Shown here: in pieces, positions 32,615 through 42,168 of the stretch
Numbering within the stretch: position 1 is the first letter of the stretch
Layout: each line of letters begins with the position of its first letter
From: Lichenicola sp964247755
GTDB taxonomy: Bacteria > Pseudomonadota > Alphaproteobacteria > Acetobacterales > Acetobacteraceae
Direction: 5' to 3'
Length of the DNA stretch: 64,000 nt
NCBI GenBank assembly: GCA_964247755.1
Contig: CAXTVX010000006.1
Location: 1-64,000, forward strand
Translations under genes and position numbers: made by a program
The notes under the pieces: generated by a model
What the model was told of the DNA's origin: nothing
Seen by the model: the letters and a program-made list of their open reading frames with translations, nothing else
Database searches by the model: none

Positions 32615-33174
32615 GACGCGGCCCGCATCGACGCGTCCGGGCGCGCCTCGAGCGACTCGTCTGGAACCTCGATCTCGTCGGGCATCGCCACCACGATCCG
32701 GCCGGCAGCGAGCTGCACCTCCGGTACGCAGAGACGGGTGAAGGGCAGCAGCACGGTCTGGCCACCCTCGCCGAGCTCCAGGATCGGTCCGGCGCCATAG
32801 TCGTGCACCGCCAGCACGGTGCCGACCGGCCGCTCGCCGGCGGCGGTGCGCTCGACCGCGCGCAGGCCAACGAGGTCGGCGAGGTAGAACTCGTCCGGGT
32901 CGGGCTCCGGCAGGCGGTCGCGGTCGACGAACAGGCGGCGGTTGACCAGATGGGCCGCCTCGTCGCGGTCGCGCAGCGTCCGGCCGGCGGCGTCGGTCAG
33001 CTCGGCGATGCCGTCGCCGCGCCAGCGCAGGGTCCAGGACTGCCCGCGATCGTCCGACAGGGCGCCGTAGGCGACGAGATCGGCCGGCACGGCGGCGTAG
33101 CTGTGCACGCGCAGGAGCCCGCGCACGCCATGCGGCCGTCCCACCACGCCCATCAGGATGCGCCGTTCGTCCAT
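32611..33174 (-). CDS. rimM: Ribosome maturation factor RimM
   Basis: 187 residues. MGVVGRPHGVRGLLRVHSY starts the N-terminal domain, and the PRC-barrel half has DEFYLADLVGL and VGTVLAVHDYGAGPILEL. RimM binds S19 and helps 30S head maturation. It sits between rpsP and trmD, the usual position. The tail (PDASMRAAS) is slightly extended. Confidence 0.96.
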   Translation of the reverse strand: MDERRILMGVVGRPHGVRGLLRVHSYAAVPADLVAYGALSDDRGQSWTLRWRGDGIAELTDAAGRTLRDRDEAAHLVNRRLFVDRDRLPEPDPDEFYLADLVGLRAVERTAAGERPVGTVLAVHDYGAGPILELGEGGQTVLLPFTRLCVPEVQLAAGRIVVAMPDEIEVPDESLEARPDASMRAAS

Positions 33175-33202
33175 TGCCTGGCCGGTCGTACCCGCTGCCG
33201 GA

Positions 33203-33544
33203 TCAGGCCGACGCGGCGGCGTTGGCGGCGGCGCGCTCCTGCGCCTTCTTCTTCGGCGCCGACTGCTTCGGCTGCTCGCGATAGGCCGGCATCGCGGTCA
33301 GGCCGGCATGGCCGAGGAAGCGGGCGACGCGGTCGGTCGGCAGGGCGCCCTGGCTCATCCAGTGCAGGATGCGCTCGCCGGCAAGGTGCACGCGGTCGTC
33401 GTGCTCGGCGGGCAGCATCGGGTTGTAGCTGCCAACCTTCTCGATGAAGCGGCCGTCGCGCGGGGAGCGGCTGTCTGCCACCACGATGTGGTAGTAGGGG
33501 CGCTTCTTGGCACCGGCGCGAGCAAGGCGGATCTTGAGGCTCAT
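33203..33544 (-). CDS. rpsP: 30S ribosomal protein S16
   Basis: 113 residues. The start MSLKIRLARAGAKKRPYYHIVVADSRSPRDGRFIE is the S16 signature. The C-terminal third is a basic Ala/Lys extension (KKKAQERAAANAAASA), common in alphaproteobacteria. It lies 28 bases before rimM and 34 bases after ffh, so ffh may be co-transcribed. Confidence 0.97.
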   Translation of the reverse strand: MSLKIRLARAGAKKRPYYHIVVADSRSPRDGRFIEKVGSYNPMLPAEHDDRVHLAGERILHWMSQGALPTDRVARFLGHAGLTAMPAYREQPKQSAPKKKAQERAAANAAASA

Positions 33545-33578
33545 CCTGAGATTCCTGTTCTAGTCAGCTGATATTGAA

Positions 33579-34970
33579 CTAATGCGGCCGGTGCGGCGGC
33601 ATGCCGCCGGGCGGACGGCCTTGCGGCATCAGGGCGGACAGCCCGTGACGCATCAGGCCCTTGGCGCCCAGCTTGTTGATCCGCTTCATCATGGTCGACA
33701 TGTCGTCGAACTGCTTCAGCAGCCGGTTCACGTCCTGCACCGAGGATCCTGATCCTGCGGCGATCCGCTTCTTGCGCGAGGCCTTGATGATCTCGGGCGT
33801 GCGCCGCTCCGCCTTGGTCATCGACGAGATGATCGCGGTGTGGCGCTTCAGGATGGAGGTGTCGAGGTCCTTGTCGCCGAGCTGGTCCTTCAGCTTGCCC
33901 ATGCCGGGCAGCATGTCGAGGATGCCGCCGATCGAGCCGAGCTTGTTGATCTGCTTGATCTGCGACGCATAGTCGTCCAGGTCGAACTTGCCGCGCATCA
34001 TCTTGAGCGCGAGCTTCTCGGTCTCTTCCTGGTCCAGCGTCTCGGACGCCTTTTCCACCAGGCCGGCGAGGTCGCCGAGGCCGAGGATGCGGCCGGCGAC
34101 GCGCTCGGGGTGGAAGTCCTCCAGCGCCTCAAGCTTCTCGCCGGAGCCGGTAAGCTTGATCGGAGCGCCGGTGATGTGCCGCATGGACAGGGCGGCACCG
34201 CCACGGGCGTCGCCATCCATGCGGGTCATGACGATGCCGGTGACGCCGACCGCCTCGTTGAACGCCTTGGCCGTGTTGACAGCGTCCTGGCCGGTCATGG
34301 CGTCGACCACCAGCAGCGTCTCGGCCGGGCTGGTGGCGGCGCGGATCTCGCGCACCTCGGCCATCAGCGCCTCGTCGATCGAGAGCCGGCCGGCGGTGTC
34401 GAGGATGACCACGTCGTAGCCTTCGCGGCGCCCGGTCTCCATCGCACGGCGGGCGATCTGCACCGGGGTCTCGCCGGGCACGATCGGCAGGGAGCCGACG
34501 CGGGCCTGGGCGGCGAGCTGCTGCAGCTGGAGCTGGGCGGCTGGGCGCTGGGTATCGAGGCTCGCCAGCAGCACGCGGCGGCGCTCGCGCGCCTGCAGGC
34601 GCAGCGCGATCTTGCCGGAGGTGGTGGTCTTGCCGGAGCCCTGGAGGCCGACCATCAGGATCGGCACCGGGGCAGCGGCGTTCAGGTTGAGCGGTACCGC
34701 GCCGGCGCCGCCGAGCTGGTCGATCAGCACGTCGTTGACGATCTTGGCCACCGCCTGGCCGGGGGAGATGCTGTCCAGCACCTCGCGACCGACGGCGCGC
34801 TCGCGCACCCGGGCGGTGAACTCCTTGACCACCGGCAGCGCCACGTCGGCGTCCAGCATCGCCAGCCGGACCTCGCGCATCGCCTCGACGACGTCGGCCT
34901 CCGACAGTACGCCGCGCGTGCGGAGGCGGTCGAACACTCCGGTGAGCCTGCCTGACAGAGCGTCGAACAC
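33579..34970 (-). CDS. ffh: Signal recognition particle protein Ffh
   Basis: 463 residues from GTG. An N-terminal helical bundle precedes the G domain: GLQGSGKTT (P-loop), DTAGR, TRMDGDARGG and the LGLGDLAGLVE segment. The Met-rich M domain (MLPGMGKLKDQL, MTKAERRTPEIIKASRKKRIAAGSG) binds 4.5S RNA and signal sequences. It targets inner-membrane proteins co-translationally. The tail MPQGRPPGGMPPHRPH is Pro-rich. Position upstream of rpsP is conserved in the class. Confidence 0.97.
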   Translation of the reverse strand: MFDALSGRLTGVFDRLRTRGVLSEADVVEAMREVRLAMLDADVALPVVKEFTARVRERAVGREVLDSISPGQAVAKIVNDVLIDQLGGAGAVPLNLNAAAPVPILMVGLQGSGKTTTSGKIALRLQARERRRVLLASLDTQRPAAQLQLQQLAAQARVGSLPIVPGETPVQIARRAMETGRREGYDVVILDTAGRLSIDEALMAEVREIRAATSPAETLLVVDAMTGQDAVNTAKAFNEAVGVTGIVMTRMDGDARGGAALSMRHITGAPIKLTGSGEKLEALEDFHPERVAGRILGLGDLAGLVEKASETLDQEETEKLALKMMRGKFDLDDYASQIKQINKLGSIGGILDMLPGMGKLKDQLGDKDLDTSILKRHTAIISSMTKAERRTPEIIKASRKKRIAAGSGSSVQDVNRLLKQFDDMSTMMKRINKLGAKGLMRHGLSALMPQGRPPGGMPPHRPH

Positions 34971-35137
34971 GATGAGGCCACCCCAAACGAGCAGGCGCCG
35001 CTGCGCGAGCCTTCGCGAAGCGACGTGTCTAATTGCCGCGGTGCCTAGACCCGGCTGGCCGGACTGTCAATCGCGGCACGTGGAGCCGCGCCCTGGCAGG
35101 GTTGACGTCCGGGCTGCGAGGGCGCCGGATCGCGTGG

Positions 35138-35578
35138 ATGGATGCCGTTCCAGAGGACGCGGTTCACGCCCGCGGCGACACCATCCGCCGCCAGCTGGAG
35201 CATGAGGACGGCCTGACGGTCAACCGCCTGTCCTGGCTGGTGGCGTCGCAGTCGTTCCTGTTCACTGCCTATGCCATCGTATTGAACGGCCTGCCTCTGG
35301 CCCATGACCGGTTCGTGGCCGTCAGGCAGGGCGAGCTGCTGCGCATCGTGCCGGAACTGGGGGTGGCCACCAGCGGGCTGATCTACCTCGGCGTGCTGGC
35401 GGGCCTGTGGGTGACGACGGCGCTGCGCCGGGCACTGAGGGAGCCGCGGCATCGGATGGTCACCGCGAGACCGCCGCTACCGGGCAACGCGGCGACGCAC
35501 GCGCTGGGCCTTGCGGCGCCGCTGCTGCTGCCGCCGATCTTCTTCGGGGCCTGGGCGGTCCTGCTGCTGGGCTGGTAG
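35138..35578 (+). CDS. Uncharacterised membrane protein
   Basis: 146 residues. A polar N-terminus precedes EDGLTVNRLSWLVASQSFLFTAYAI, where the NRLSWL...QSFLF...AYA pattern recurs in small bacterial membrane proteins of unknown function. About three hydrophobic segments follow (VATSGLIYLGVLAGLWV, LAAPLLLPPIFFGAWAVLLL). The ATG at 35138 is chosen because the frame upstream lacks features; that longer frame starts at 35033. It lies 93 bases before kup, in the same direction. No function can be given. Confidence 0.6.
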   Translation: MDAVPEDAVHARGDTIRRQLEHEDGLTVNRLSWLVASQSFLFTAYAIVLNGLPLAHDRFVAVRQGELLRIVPELGVATSGLIYLGVLAGLWVTTALRRALREPRHRMVTARPPLPGNAATHALGLAAPLLLPPIFFGAWAVLLLGW

Positions 35579-35671
35579 GCGAGCCGCGGACGCGACGACA
35601 GGCGTTTCTGCCCCTGGTCCCCGGCCGGTCCCGGTCCGATGATCCGCTGCCGACCGCGACGAAGGATGACG

Positions 35672-37627
35672 ATGGCTCCCTCCCCCGATGCCCATGACCG
35701 TCCGCCGCTCGCCGTCGGCATGCTAGCAGCACTTGGGATCGTCTACGGCGATCTCGGCACCAGCCCGCTCTACACCATGCAGACGGTGCTGGAGACCGCG
35801 GGCGGCAAGCTGTCGACAGAGTCGGTGCTGGGCGTGCTGTCGCTGATCGTCTGGGCGCTGATCCTGGTGGTGGCGATCAAGTACTGCCTGTTCGTGATGC
35901 GCGCCGACAACCGCGGCGAGGGTGGCATCCTGGCGCTGACCGCGCTGGTGACGGGCACCGTGCCGGAGGAGGAGGAGGGCAACGCCAGCCGTCCCAACCG
36001 CAGCGCCCGCGTCACCGCCGTGCTGCTGACGCTGGGGCTGTTCGGCGGCGCCCTGCTGTATGGCGACGGCATCCTCACGCCGGCGATCTCGGTGTTGAGC
36101 GCGCTCGAAGGGGTCAAGGTCGCGACGCCCGCGCTGTCGCACTGGGTGCTGCCGGCGGCCGTGATCGTGCTGCTCGGCCTGTTCGCGCTGCAGCCGGTCG
36201 GCACCGCGCGGATCGGCACCCTGTTCGGGCCGATCATGCTGCTGTGGTTCGCGGTGATCGGCACGCTGGGCCTGATCGCGACGCTGCGCCACCCCGAGGT
36301 GCTGTGGGCGATCGACCCGCGGCACGGCATCCGGTACCTGCTGGGCGGCCACTGGAAGAGCCTCGCCGTGCTGGGCGGCGTGTTCCTGGCGCTGACCGGG
36401 GCGGAGGCGCTGTATGCCGACATGGGGCATATCGGCCGGCTGCCGATCCGGATGTCCTGGTACGGGATCGTGCTGCCGGCGCTGCTGCTGTGCTACGCGG
36501 GGCAGTCGGCGAGCCTGATCGGGCTGGCCAAGCTGCCGGACAACCCGTTCTACGGCATCATCCCGCACGGGATCTTCGCGGTGGCGATCTGGCCGCTGGT
36601 GGTGCTGGCCACCTGCGCCACCATCATCGCCAGCCAGGCGATCATCACCGGGGTGTTCTCCATGACCAGGCAGGCGATCCAGCTCGGCTGGTTCCCCGGC
36701 CTCAACATCCGGCAGACCTCGGACAAGGAGTACGGCCAGATCTACGTGCCGGTGGTGAACTGGGTGATGATGGTGTTCACCCTGCTGCTCACGGTCGGGT
36801 TCGGTTCCTCGGCACGGCTGGCCGGCGCCTATGGCATGGCGGTCTCGACCACCATGCTGCTGACCACCGCGCTGCTGTTCTCCTACCTGCGCCACGTCGC
36901 GCGCTGGAGCGTGGTGGCGGCGCTGGCGCCGGTTTCGGTGTTCCTCGCCATCGACGTGGCGTTCTTCTGCGCCAACCTGCTCAAGATCGCCGAGGGCGGC
37001 TTCGTGCCGCTGCTGGCCGGCGCCCTGGTGTTCGCCATCATGAGCACCTGGCGGACCGGCGTGGCGGCGCTGCGCGCGTCTGGCGCGGAGCAGGTGGTGG
37101 CGCCCGAGCGCTTCCTGAAGCGGATCACCGACGGCAAGGTGTCCCGCGTTCCCGGCGCCGCGGTGTTCCTCACCGCCCTGCGCCAGCCGATCCCGCCGAA
37201 CATGGTCGGACACGTCGACCAGTTCGGCGCGCTGCACGAGCAGGTGGTGACGCTGACGGTGGCGTTCGAGCAGGTGCCGCGGGTCGCGGCGGAGGAACGG
37301 ATCACGCTGCAGCGCTACGGCGGCGGGGTGTGGCACGTGATCGCCCGGTTCGGCTTCGTCGAGATCCCGCTGCTGCAGGCGACCCTGAACGAGGCGACGC
37401 ATCAGGGCTGCCCGGTGGTGCCGCAGCAGGCGGTGTTCATCGGCGGCCGCGACGAGGTGGTGCGGCGGCCCGACTCCGACGATGGCGGGGCATCGGCCCG
37501 GCCGCGCCTCGCCGGGTGGCGCCGGCGCCTGTTCGGGGTCATGTATCGCAACGCGGTGCACCTGGTGGACCGCTTCGACCTCCCGGCCGACCGCTACGTG
37601 CAGATCGGCCGCCAGGTCGGGCTGTGA
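35672..37627 (+). CDS. kup: Low-affinity potassium uptake protein Kup
   Basis: 651 residues. The KUP signature GIVYGDLGTSPLYTMQ is near the N-terminus, followed by RADNRGEGGILAL, ALLYGDGILTPAISVLSA and about 12 hydrophobic spans up to residue 460, then a cytoplasmic C-terminal domain of about 190 residues. It is a proton-coupled K+ symporter. The ATG at 35672 has GAAGG six bases upstream; an ATG two codons earlier is possible. It stands alone in its transcriptional context. Confidence 0.96.
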   Translation: MAPSPDAHDRPPLAVGMLAALGIVYGDLGTSPLYTMQTVLETAGGKLSTESVLGVLSLIVWALILVVAIKYCLFVMRADNRGEGGILALTALVTGTVPEEEEGNASRPNRSARVTAVLLTLGLFGGALLYGDGILTPAISVLSALEGVKVATPALSHWVLPAAVIVLLGLFALQPVGTARIGTLFGPIMLLWFAVIGTLGLIATLRHPEVLWAIDPRHGIRYLLGGHWKSLAVLGGVFLALTGAEALYADMGHIGRLPIRMSWYGIVLPALLLCYAGQSASLIGLAKLPDNPFYGIIPHGIFAVAIWPLVVLATCATIIASQAIITGVFSMTRQAIQLGWFPGLNIRQTSDKEYGQIYVPVVNWVMMVFTLLLTVGFGSSARLAGAYGMAVSTTMLLTTALLFSYLRHVARWSVVAALAPVSVFLAIDVAFFCANLLKIAEGGFVPLLAGALVFAIMSTWRTGVAALRASGAEQVVAPERFLKRITDGKVSRVPGAAVFLTALRQPIPPNMVGHVDQFGALHEQVVTLTVAFEQVPRVAAEERITLQRYGGGVWHVIARFGFVEIPLLQATLNEATHQGCPVVPQQAVFIGGRDEVVRRPDSDDGGASARPRLAGWRRRLFGVMYRNAVHLVDRFDLPADRYVQIGRQVGL

Positions 37628-37729
37628 TCGGGCGGCCAGATCCACGGGCTGGCCCGATGGGCTGACGCGGATCGGATGCTGGGGTAGTTTGTCCGCCAGA
37701 CGATCGTCGGCGGACGGGAAAGGATCATC

Positions 37730-37912
37730 ATGGCCTACAAGGTGAACTACAACTTCCAGAAGGCCGAGCGCGACCGGGCCAAGGCGGCGAAGAAGGAAGC
37801 CAAGGCGCGCGAGAAGCAGGCCGCCCGCACCGGCGGCACCGAGGCGGCGGAGCCGTCGGACGCGACGCAGGACGCCGAGCCCGGCGCGCCGGCGGCGTCG
37901 CATCCGGAATAG
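37730..37912 (+). CDS. Conserved small basic protein
   Basis: 60 residues, MAYKVNYNFQKAERDRAKAAKKEAKAREKQ followed by an acidic Ala/Pro tail. The N-terminal YKVNYNFQRAERxRAKxxKK pattern is recognisable in many alphaproteobacterial genomes, but no function is known to me. A predicted charged helix spans residues 9-30. AAAGGA lies 8 bases before the ATG. Although short, its composition and conserved start support a real gene. Confidence 0.7.
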   Translation: MAYKVNYNFQKAERDRAKAAKKEAKAREKQAARTGGTEAAEPSDATQDAEPGAPAASHPE

Positions 37913-37925
37913 TCGACGCCTTCCT

Positions 37926-37970
37926 GCCGGGAGCGCGCGCCTGCGCGGATGCGGCGCCGTCGCTCCCGGC
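37926..37970. terminator. Hairpin between convergent small-protein gene and der
   Basis: GCCGGGAGCG (37926-37935) and CGCTCCCGGC (37961-37970) are perfect 10-base inverted arms around a 25-base loop. It lies 13 bases after one stop and about 90 before the other, where transcripts converge. No T-run is present. A bidirectional termination or RNA-stabilising role is inferred. Confidence 0.5.
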
Positions 37971-38059
37971 GGCATCCGGGCCGGTTCCGGTAAGACAGGA
38001 CACGCGTGGCGCCGGAGCCGCAAAGGGCTGCCGGTCGATCCGGGCGCGAGCCGGCCCCG

Positions 38060-39508
38060 TCAGGCGTCGGCGTAGGGGTTGCGGGTACCGCGCAGCAGCA
38101 GCCGGATCGGCGTGCCGGGCATGCCGAAGGTTTCCCGCAGGCCGTTGACCAAGTAGCGCTGGTAGTCCTCCGGCAGCATCTCGGCGCGAGTGCCGAACAG
38201 GATGAAGGTCGGCGGACGCGCCTTGGCCTGGGTCATGTAGCGCAGCTTCAGCCGCCGTCCCTCGACCAGCGGCGGCGTGTGCCGCTCCAGCGCCCCCTCG
38301 AACCAGCGGTTGAGCGCGCCGGTCGGCACCCGCTTGTTCCATATCTCGTGCGCCGCCCGGACCACCGGCAGCAGCTTGCCCACCCCTGCCCCGGTCAGCG
38401 CCGAGAACGACACCACCGGGATGCCGCGCATCTGCGACAGCGAGAACTCGATGCGGTCGGAGATCGCCTGCCGGGTGGCGATCCGGTCCTCCACCGCATC
38501 CCACTTGTTCAGCGCCAGCACGCAGCCGCGGCCCTCGCGCTCGATCAGGCGGGCGATCTGCAGGTCCTGGTCGTGCACGCCGAGCGTGGCGTCGATCGCC
38601 AGCACCACGATCTCGGCCATCTTCAGCGCTTCCAGCGAGGCGGAGACCGACATCTTCTCCAGCTCGGCCTCGATCCGCGCCTTGCGGCGCAGGCCGGCGG
38701 TGTCGACCAGCTCGATAGGCCCAAGCGCGTCGGAGAACTGCACCGACACCGCGTCGCGGGTCAGGCCCGGCTCCGGACCGGTGATCATCCGCTCCTGGCC
38801 GAGCAGCCGGTTGAGCAGCGTCGACTTGCCGGCGTTCGGACGCCCGACGATGGCGAGCCGCAGCGGTCCCGGCGGGCGCGGCGGCAGCACGATCTCGCCG
38901 TCCTCGCCCACCTCCTCGATATCCGGCTCGTCGGCATCGGGGATCGGTTCGGCCTGCTCCGGCGGCAGGCGGTCTACGATCTCGCTCATCAGGTCGGCCA
39001 GGCCCTCGCCGTGCTCGGCCGATACCGCGAGCGGGCTGCCGAGCCCCAGCCTGTAGGCATCCAGCGCCGCCGCGGTGCCGGCACGGCCTTCCGCCTTGTT
39101 GGCGACCAGCAGCACCGGCCGGCCCTGGCGGCGCAGCCAGGTGGCGAAGTGCGAGTCCGCGGGCGTGATGCCGGACCGCGCGTCGATGCAGAACAGCACC
39201 AGGTCGGCCTCGGCGACGGCGTGTTCGGAGGAGGCGCGCATGCGGCCGTACAGGCTGTCGGGGGCCGCCTCCTCGAGCCCGGCGGTGTCGATCAGGCGCA
39301 CCCGGCGCCCGCGCAGCAGGGCCTCGGCGTCCTTGCGGTCGCGGGTCACGCCGGGAGTGTCGGACACGATGGCGCTGCGACGGCCGGACAACCGGTTGAA
39401 CAGGGTGGACTTGCCGACGTTCGGACGCCCGGCGATCACCACCACCGGCAGGAGCCGGTACGGCGTGGTGTCGGTCGGCGGCGGCGCCGAGCGGCTGCCG
39501 CGCCTCAC
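38060..39508 (-). CDS. der: GTPase Der (EngA), ribosome biogenesis
   Basis: 482 residues with two tandem G domains: GRPNVGKST/DTAG and GRPNAGKST/DTAG with NKWD, separated by an acidic linker (PDADEPDIEEVGEDGE). A KH-like C-terminal domain follows (LKLRYMTQAKARPPTFILFG). Der is essential for 50S assembly. GTG at 39508 adds about 17 residues before the first strand compared with the usual start; GTG codons near residue 18 are alternatives. It follows bamB by 24 bases in the yfgM-bamB-der order. Confidence 0.96.
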   Translation of the reverse strand: MRRGSRSAPPPTDTTPYRLLPVVVIAGRPNVGKSTLFNRLSGRRSAIVSDTPGVTRDRKDAEALLRGRRVRLIDTAGLEEAAPDSLYGRMRASSEHAVAEADLVLFCIDARSGITPADSHFATWLRRQGRPVLLVANKAEGRAGTAAALDAYRLGLGSPLAVSAEHGEGLADLMSEIVDRLPPEQAEPIPDADEPDIEEVGEDGEIVLPPRPPGPLRLAIVGRPNAGKSTLLNRLLGQERMITGPEPGLTRDAVSVQFSDALGPIELVDTAGLRRKARIEAELEKMSVSASLEALKMAEIVVLAIDATLGVHDQDLQIARLIEREGRGCVLALNKWDAVEDRIATRQAISDRIEFSLSQMRGIPVVSFSALTGAGVGKLLPVVRAAHEIWNKRVPTGALNRWFEGALERHTPPLVEGRRLKLRYMTQAKARPPTFILFGTRAEMLPEDYQRYLVNGLRETFGMPGTPIRLLLRGTRNPYADA

Positions 39509-39532
39509 CCGGGTCCACCGGAAGGATCGGGC

Positions 39533-40909
39533 TCAGCCATAGGCGGACAGCATGCCGTCCTCGCTGATCGCCAGCATGTGGCCGCTGGCCGCGATCGGCG
39601 TCATGGCGATCAGGCTGGACACCTTGGCGGTGTCGCCGAGCTTGCCCGTAACGGCGTCCACCGTGATCATGCCCTGCCTCGGGAAATCGCTGACGCAGAT
39701 GAGCTGGCCGTTCGCCAGCAGCGGGCCGCTCCACTCGATCGGCCCCTTGCCCGGCTTGGGGCGCCGGAACCGCGGCAGGGTGGTGACCCAGCGCACGTGG
39801 CCGTTGGTCTTGTCGAGGCAGGCGAGCTGCTGGTCCTGGCTCAGCAGGAACAGCCACTCGCCGACCACCACCAGCCCGTCCTTGCCGGCGACGGTGCGCT
39901 CCCACAAGCGGCGGCCGGAGCGCAGGTCGATCGCGGTCAGCACCTGGCCGACGCTGATCACGTAGGCGGTGCCGTCGGAGATCACCGGCAGGCCGTGCAC
40001 GGAGGAGAAGTCCAGGATCGAGTTGCGGCCGCCGGTGGTGCCCAGCGTGTCGCTCCACAGCAGCTCGCCGGTCTGGGCGCGGATCGCGGCGATGTCGCCG
40101 GAGCCGAAGCCCGCCAGCACCGTGCCGCCAACCACCGCCGGCGCCGGCTGGCCGAACACGATTGTTTCCGAGGCGCTCGCCTGGTACATCCAGGCCTGTC
40201 TGCCGGTCGCGGCGTCGAGCGCGAACAGCTTCTCATCGATGGTGCCGAAGAACATGCGCCCGTCGACCACGGTGGGCGCCGACCGGCCCGGCGTGCCGAC
40301 GCCGGTGCGCCAGCGGATGGTGCCGTTGGACGCGTCGAGCGCCAGCGACTCGGCGACACCGTCCACCACGTAGATGGTGCCGTCGGCGAAGGTCAGGCCG
40401 CCGCCGACGTTGGAGGAGCGGCTCTTCTTCGGCCGGGTGTCGGTGCGCCAGATGCGCGCGCCGCTGGCGAGGTCGAACGCGCCGACCACGCCGTTGGCGT
40501 CCATCGCGTAGACGCGCCCGTCCGCCACCACCGGCTCCGCCGCCAGCACGCCGCGATCGCCGGCACCGGTGCCGAGGCGGGCGCTCCAGATCCGACGCGT
40601 GCCGCCGACCCGGGCGTTGATCGATTCGTGGCTCGGCACCCGTCCGGGCTGCTGCCAGTCGGCCTCGATCACCGCCTCGGGCAGGCCGATCGGGGTGGTG
40701 TCGCTCTCGTCGACGGTGAGGCCGGCGCCGATGCTCAGCACGTCCTCGCGTCGGCCGGCCAGCACCGGCTTCTTGTCGTCCTCGAAGATGCCGCAGCCGG
40801 CCAGCGGCAGCGCCAGCACGCCGAGGCCGCCCAGCAGCAGCCCGCGCCGGCCGAGCCGTGCGGACAGGGTCAGGGCCTCGTGGGCAGGTTCGTCGCGTGG
40901 TTGCATCAT
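39533..40909 (-). CDS. bamB: Outer membrane assembly lipoprotein BamB (PQQ-like beta-propeller)
   Basis: 458 residues with a lipoprotein signal ending in LPLAGC (Cys39) after an Arg pair (RRGLLLGG). Repeats of the PQQ-propeller type follow: VYAMDANGVVGAFDLASGARIW, LFALDAATGRQAW, LTAIDLRSGRRLWERT, LACLDKTNGHVRW. BamB helps BamA insert outer membrane proteins. There are two adjacent ATGs (40909, 40906) overlapping the yfgM-like stop. The twin Arg is probably coincidental to the lipoprotein signal. Confidence 0.88.
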   Translation of the reverse strand: MMQPRDEPAHEALTLSARLGRRGLLLGGLGVLALPLAGCGIFEDDKKPVLAGRREDVLSIGAGLTVDESDTTPIGLPEAVIEADWQQPGRVPSHESINARVGGTRRIWSARLGTGAGDRGVLAAEPVVADGRVYAMDANGVVGAFDLASGARIWRTDTRPKKSRSSNVGGGLTFADGTIYVVDGVAESLALDASNGTIRWRTGVGTPGRSAPTVVDGRMFFGTIDEKLFALDAATGRQAWMYQASASETIVFGQPAPAVVGGTVLAGFGSGDIAAIRAQTGELLWSDTLGTTGGRNSILDFSSVHGLPVISDGTAYVISVGQVLTAIDLRSGRRLWERTVAGKDGLVVVGEWLFLLSQDQQLACLDKTNGHVRWVTTLPRFRRPKPGKGPIEWSGPLLANGQLICVSDFPRQGMITVDAVTGKLGDTAKVSSLIAMTPIAASGHMLAISEDGMLSAYG

Positions 40910-41604
40910 CCGCCGGTCTTCGAGGTGTCGAGGGTGTCGAGAAGTCCGCTCGCCCGAGCGCGCTCGCTTTCGGATGCCGAGCCGTCCTCGGCGAGCCGGG
41001 TCAGCTTGCGCTTGGCGTCGGCGACGTGGCCCAGGCGCAGGTCGATCAGCGCGTCGGCTTCCAGCGCCAGCAGGTGCCACGGGCTTGCGGGCTTGAGGAT
41101 GTCGCGCAGTCGGGTCTTGAGCAGGCCGGGATCGGCCTCGTCGGCCTGGTGCTGCACCCAGAGCAGGCTGGCCAGGCCGCGCAGGTCGGGATCGGCGCCG
41201 CGATCCTGCGCCACCTGGTCCCACAGCCCGAGCGCCCGGCGGTGGTCGGTCTTCCAGTCGAGGGCCGCCATGCGCAGACGCGACAGGGTGGCGAAGCCTT
41301 CTGGCGCTCGGGCCGCCACCGCGGCGAACTCGCCGACCGCGCGGTGCTGCTCGGGCGTCGGCGGAGCGTCGGGACCGGCCGCGGCCAGCGGGGCGGTGTC
41401 GGCATCCTTCTGCGCCGCGAAGTAGGCCTCGGCGACGGAAGCGGCACGCTGCTGCTGCCGGTAGTGCAGGTACTGCCACAGGCCGAACACCAGACCGGCC
41501 GCGACCAGGATCGCCAGGCCCACGACCGCCAGGCGACGCGTCCGGGCGCGCGTGCGCTCGCCGCGAAGATCCGCGTCGATCTCGCTGAAGATGTCGTCGA
41601 CCAC
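40906..41604 (-). CDS. YfgM-like tetratricopeptide membrane protein
   Basis: 232 residues. A cytoplasmic N-terminus (VDDIFSEIDADLRGER) precedes one transmembrane helix at about 25-45, and a periplasmic alpha-helical repeat region follows (YFAAQKDADTAPLA, ASPWHLLALEADALIDLRLGHVADAKRKLTRL). E. coli YfgM binds the SecYEG/PpiD translocon and belongs to the same operon order with bamB and der. Its stop overlaps the bamB start. Confidence 0.85.
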   Translation of the reverse strand: MVDDIFSEIDADLRGERTRARTRRLAVVGLAILVAAGLVFGLWQYLHYRQQQRAASVAEAYFAAQKDADTAPLAAAGPDAPPTPEQHRAVGEFAAVAARAPEGFATLSRLRMAALDWKTDHRRALGLWDQVAQDRGADPDLRGLASLLWVQHQADEADPGLLKTRLRDILKPASPWHLLALEADALIDLRLGHVADAKRKLTRLAEDGSASESERARASGLLDTLDTSKTGG

Positions 41605-41754
41605 AGTTCAGTCCGATTTCCAGAAGCGCACCGGCTGGCCCGGACGCATGGCGGCGGACCATAGCGGCGGCGCTCCCTGCGGGCAAACGATGACCTGGGC
41701 CGCCGGCCGGGTGCCGTTCAGACTTCGTTCATCGCTTGGCGGCAGAATGGCGCC

Positions 41755-42153
41755 ATGAAACGGCACACCGCGCTGCTGCTGATCCCGCTGCTCTGCGCCT
41801 TCATGCTGACCTGGCTTGGCGGCTGCGTTCCGGCGACCGTAATCCCGCTCACCGCCGGGGTCGGGGCAGACATCGCCATCTTCCACCGTTCGGTGCCAGA
41901 CATGGTGTATTCCGCCGTCACCGGACGCGACTGCTCGGTGGTGCGGCTGGACGAAGGGCAGAGCTACTGCCGGCCGGTGGACCCTCCGGTGCCGCCGCAG
42001 CCGTACTGCACGCGCAGCCTGGCCGGGGTGGACTGCTGGGCGCATCCGGAGCAGATCCCGGGCCTGCCGATGCAGGTGGCGCAGGGACCGCACGACCTGT
42101 CCCCGGAGCAGAACCGGGCGCGGCTGGCGCGCTGGCCGGTCAGCCTGCAGTAG
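41755..42153 (+). CDS. Putative lipoprotein, unknown function
   Basis: 132 residues. MKRHTALLLIPLLCAFMLTWLGGC is a plausible lipoprotein signal with Cys24. The mature part begins ATVIPLTAGVGADIAIFHRSVPDMVYSAVTGRDCSVVRLDEGQSYC, with further cysteines in PYCTRSLAGVDCWAHPEQ. The GADIAVFHRTPVDMAVSAVTGRDCSVVRLD-like pattern is familiar from alphaproteobacterial hypothetical proteins. It is divergent from yfgM and convergent with the next gene (15 bases between stops). No function is known. Confidence 0.65.
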   Translation: MKRHTALLLIPLLCAFMLTWLGGCVPATVIPLTAGVGADIAIFHRSVPDMVYSAVTGRDCSVVRLDEGQSYCRPVDPPVPPQPYCTRSLAGVDCWAHPEQIPGLPMQVAQGPHDLSPEQNRARLARWPVSLQ

Positions 42154-42168
42154 GGGGAAGCCCGGGGG

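Noticed and set aside
35723..38023. A long minus-strand frame opposite kup
   Set aside because: Low-complexity His/Gln/Arg composition typical of antisense to GC-rich membrane-protein genes; kup is clear.
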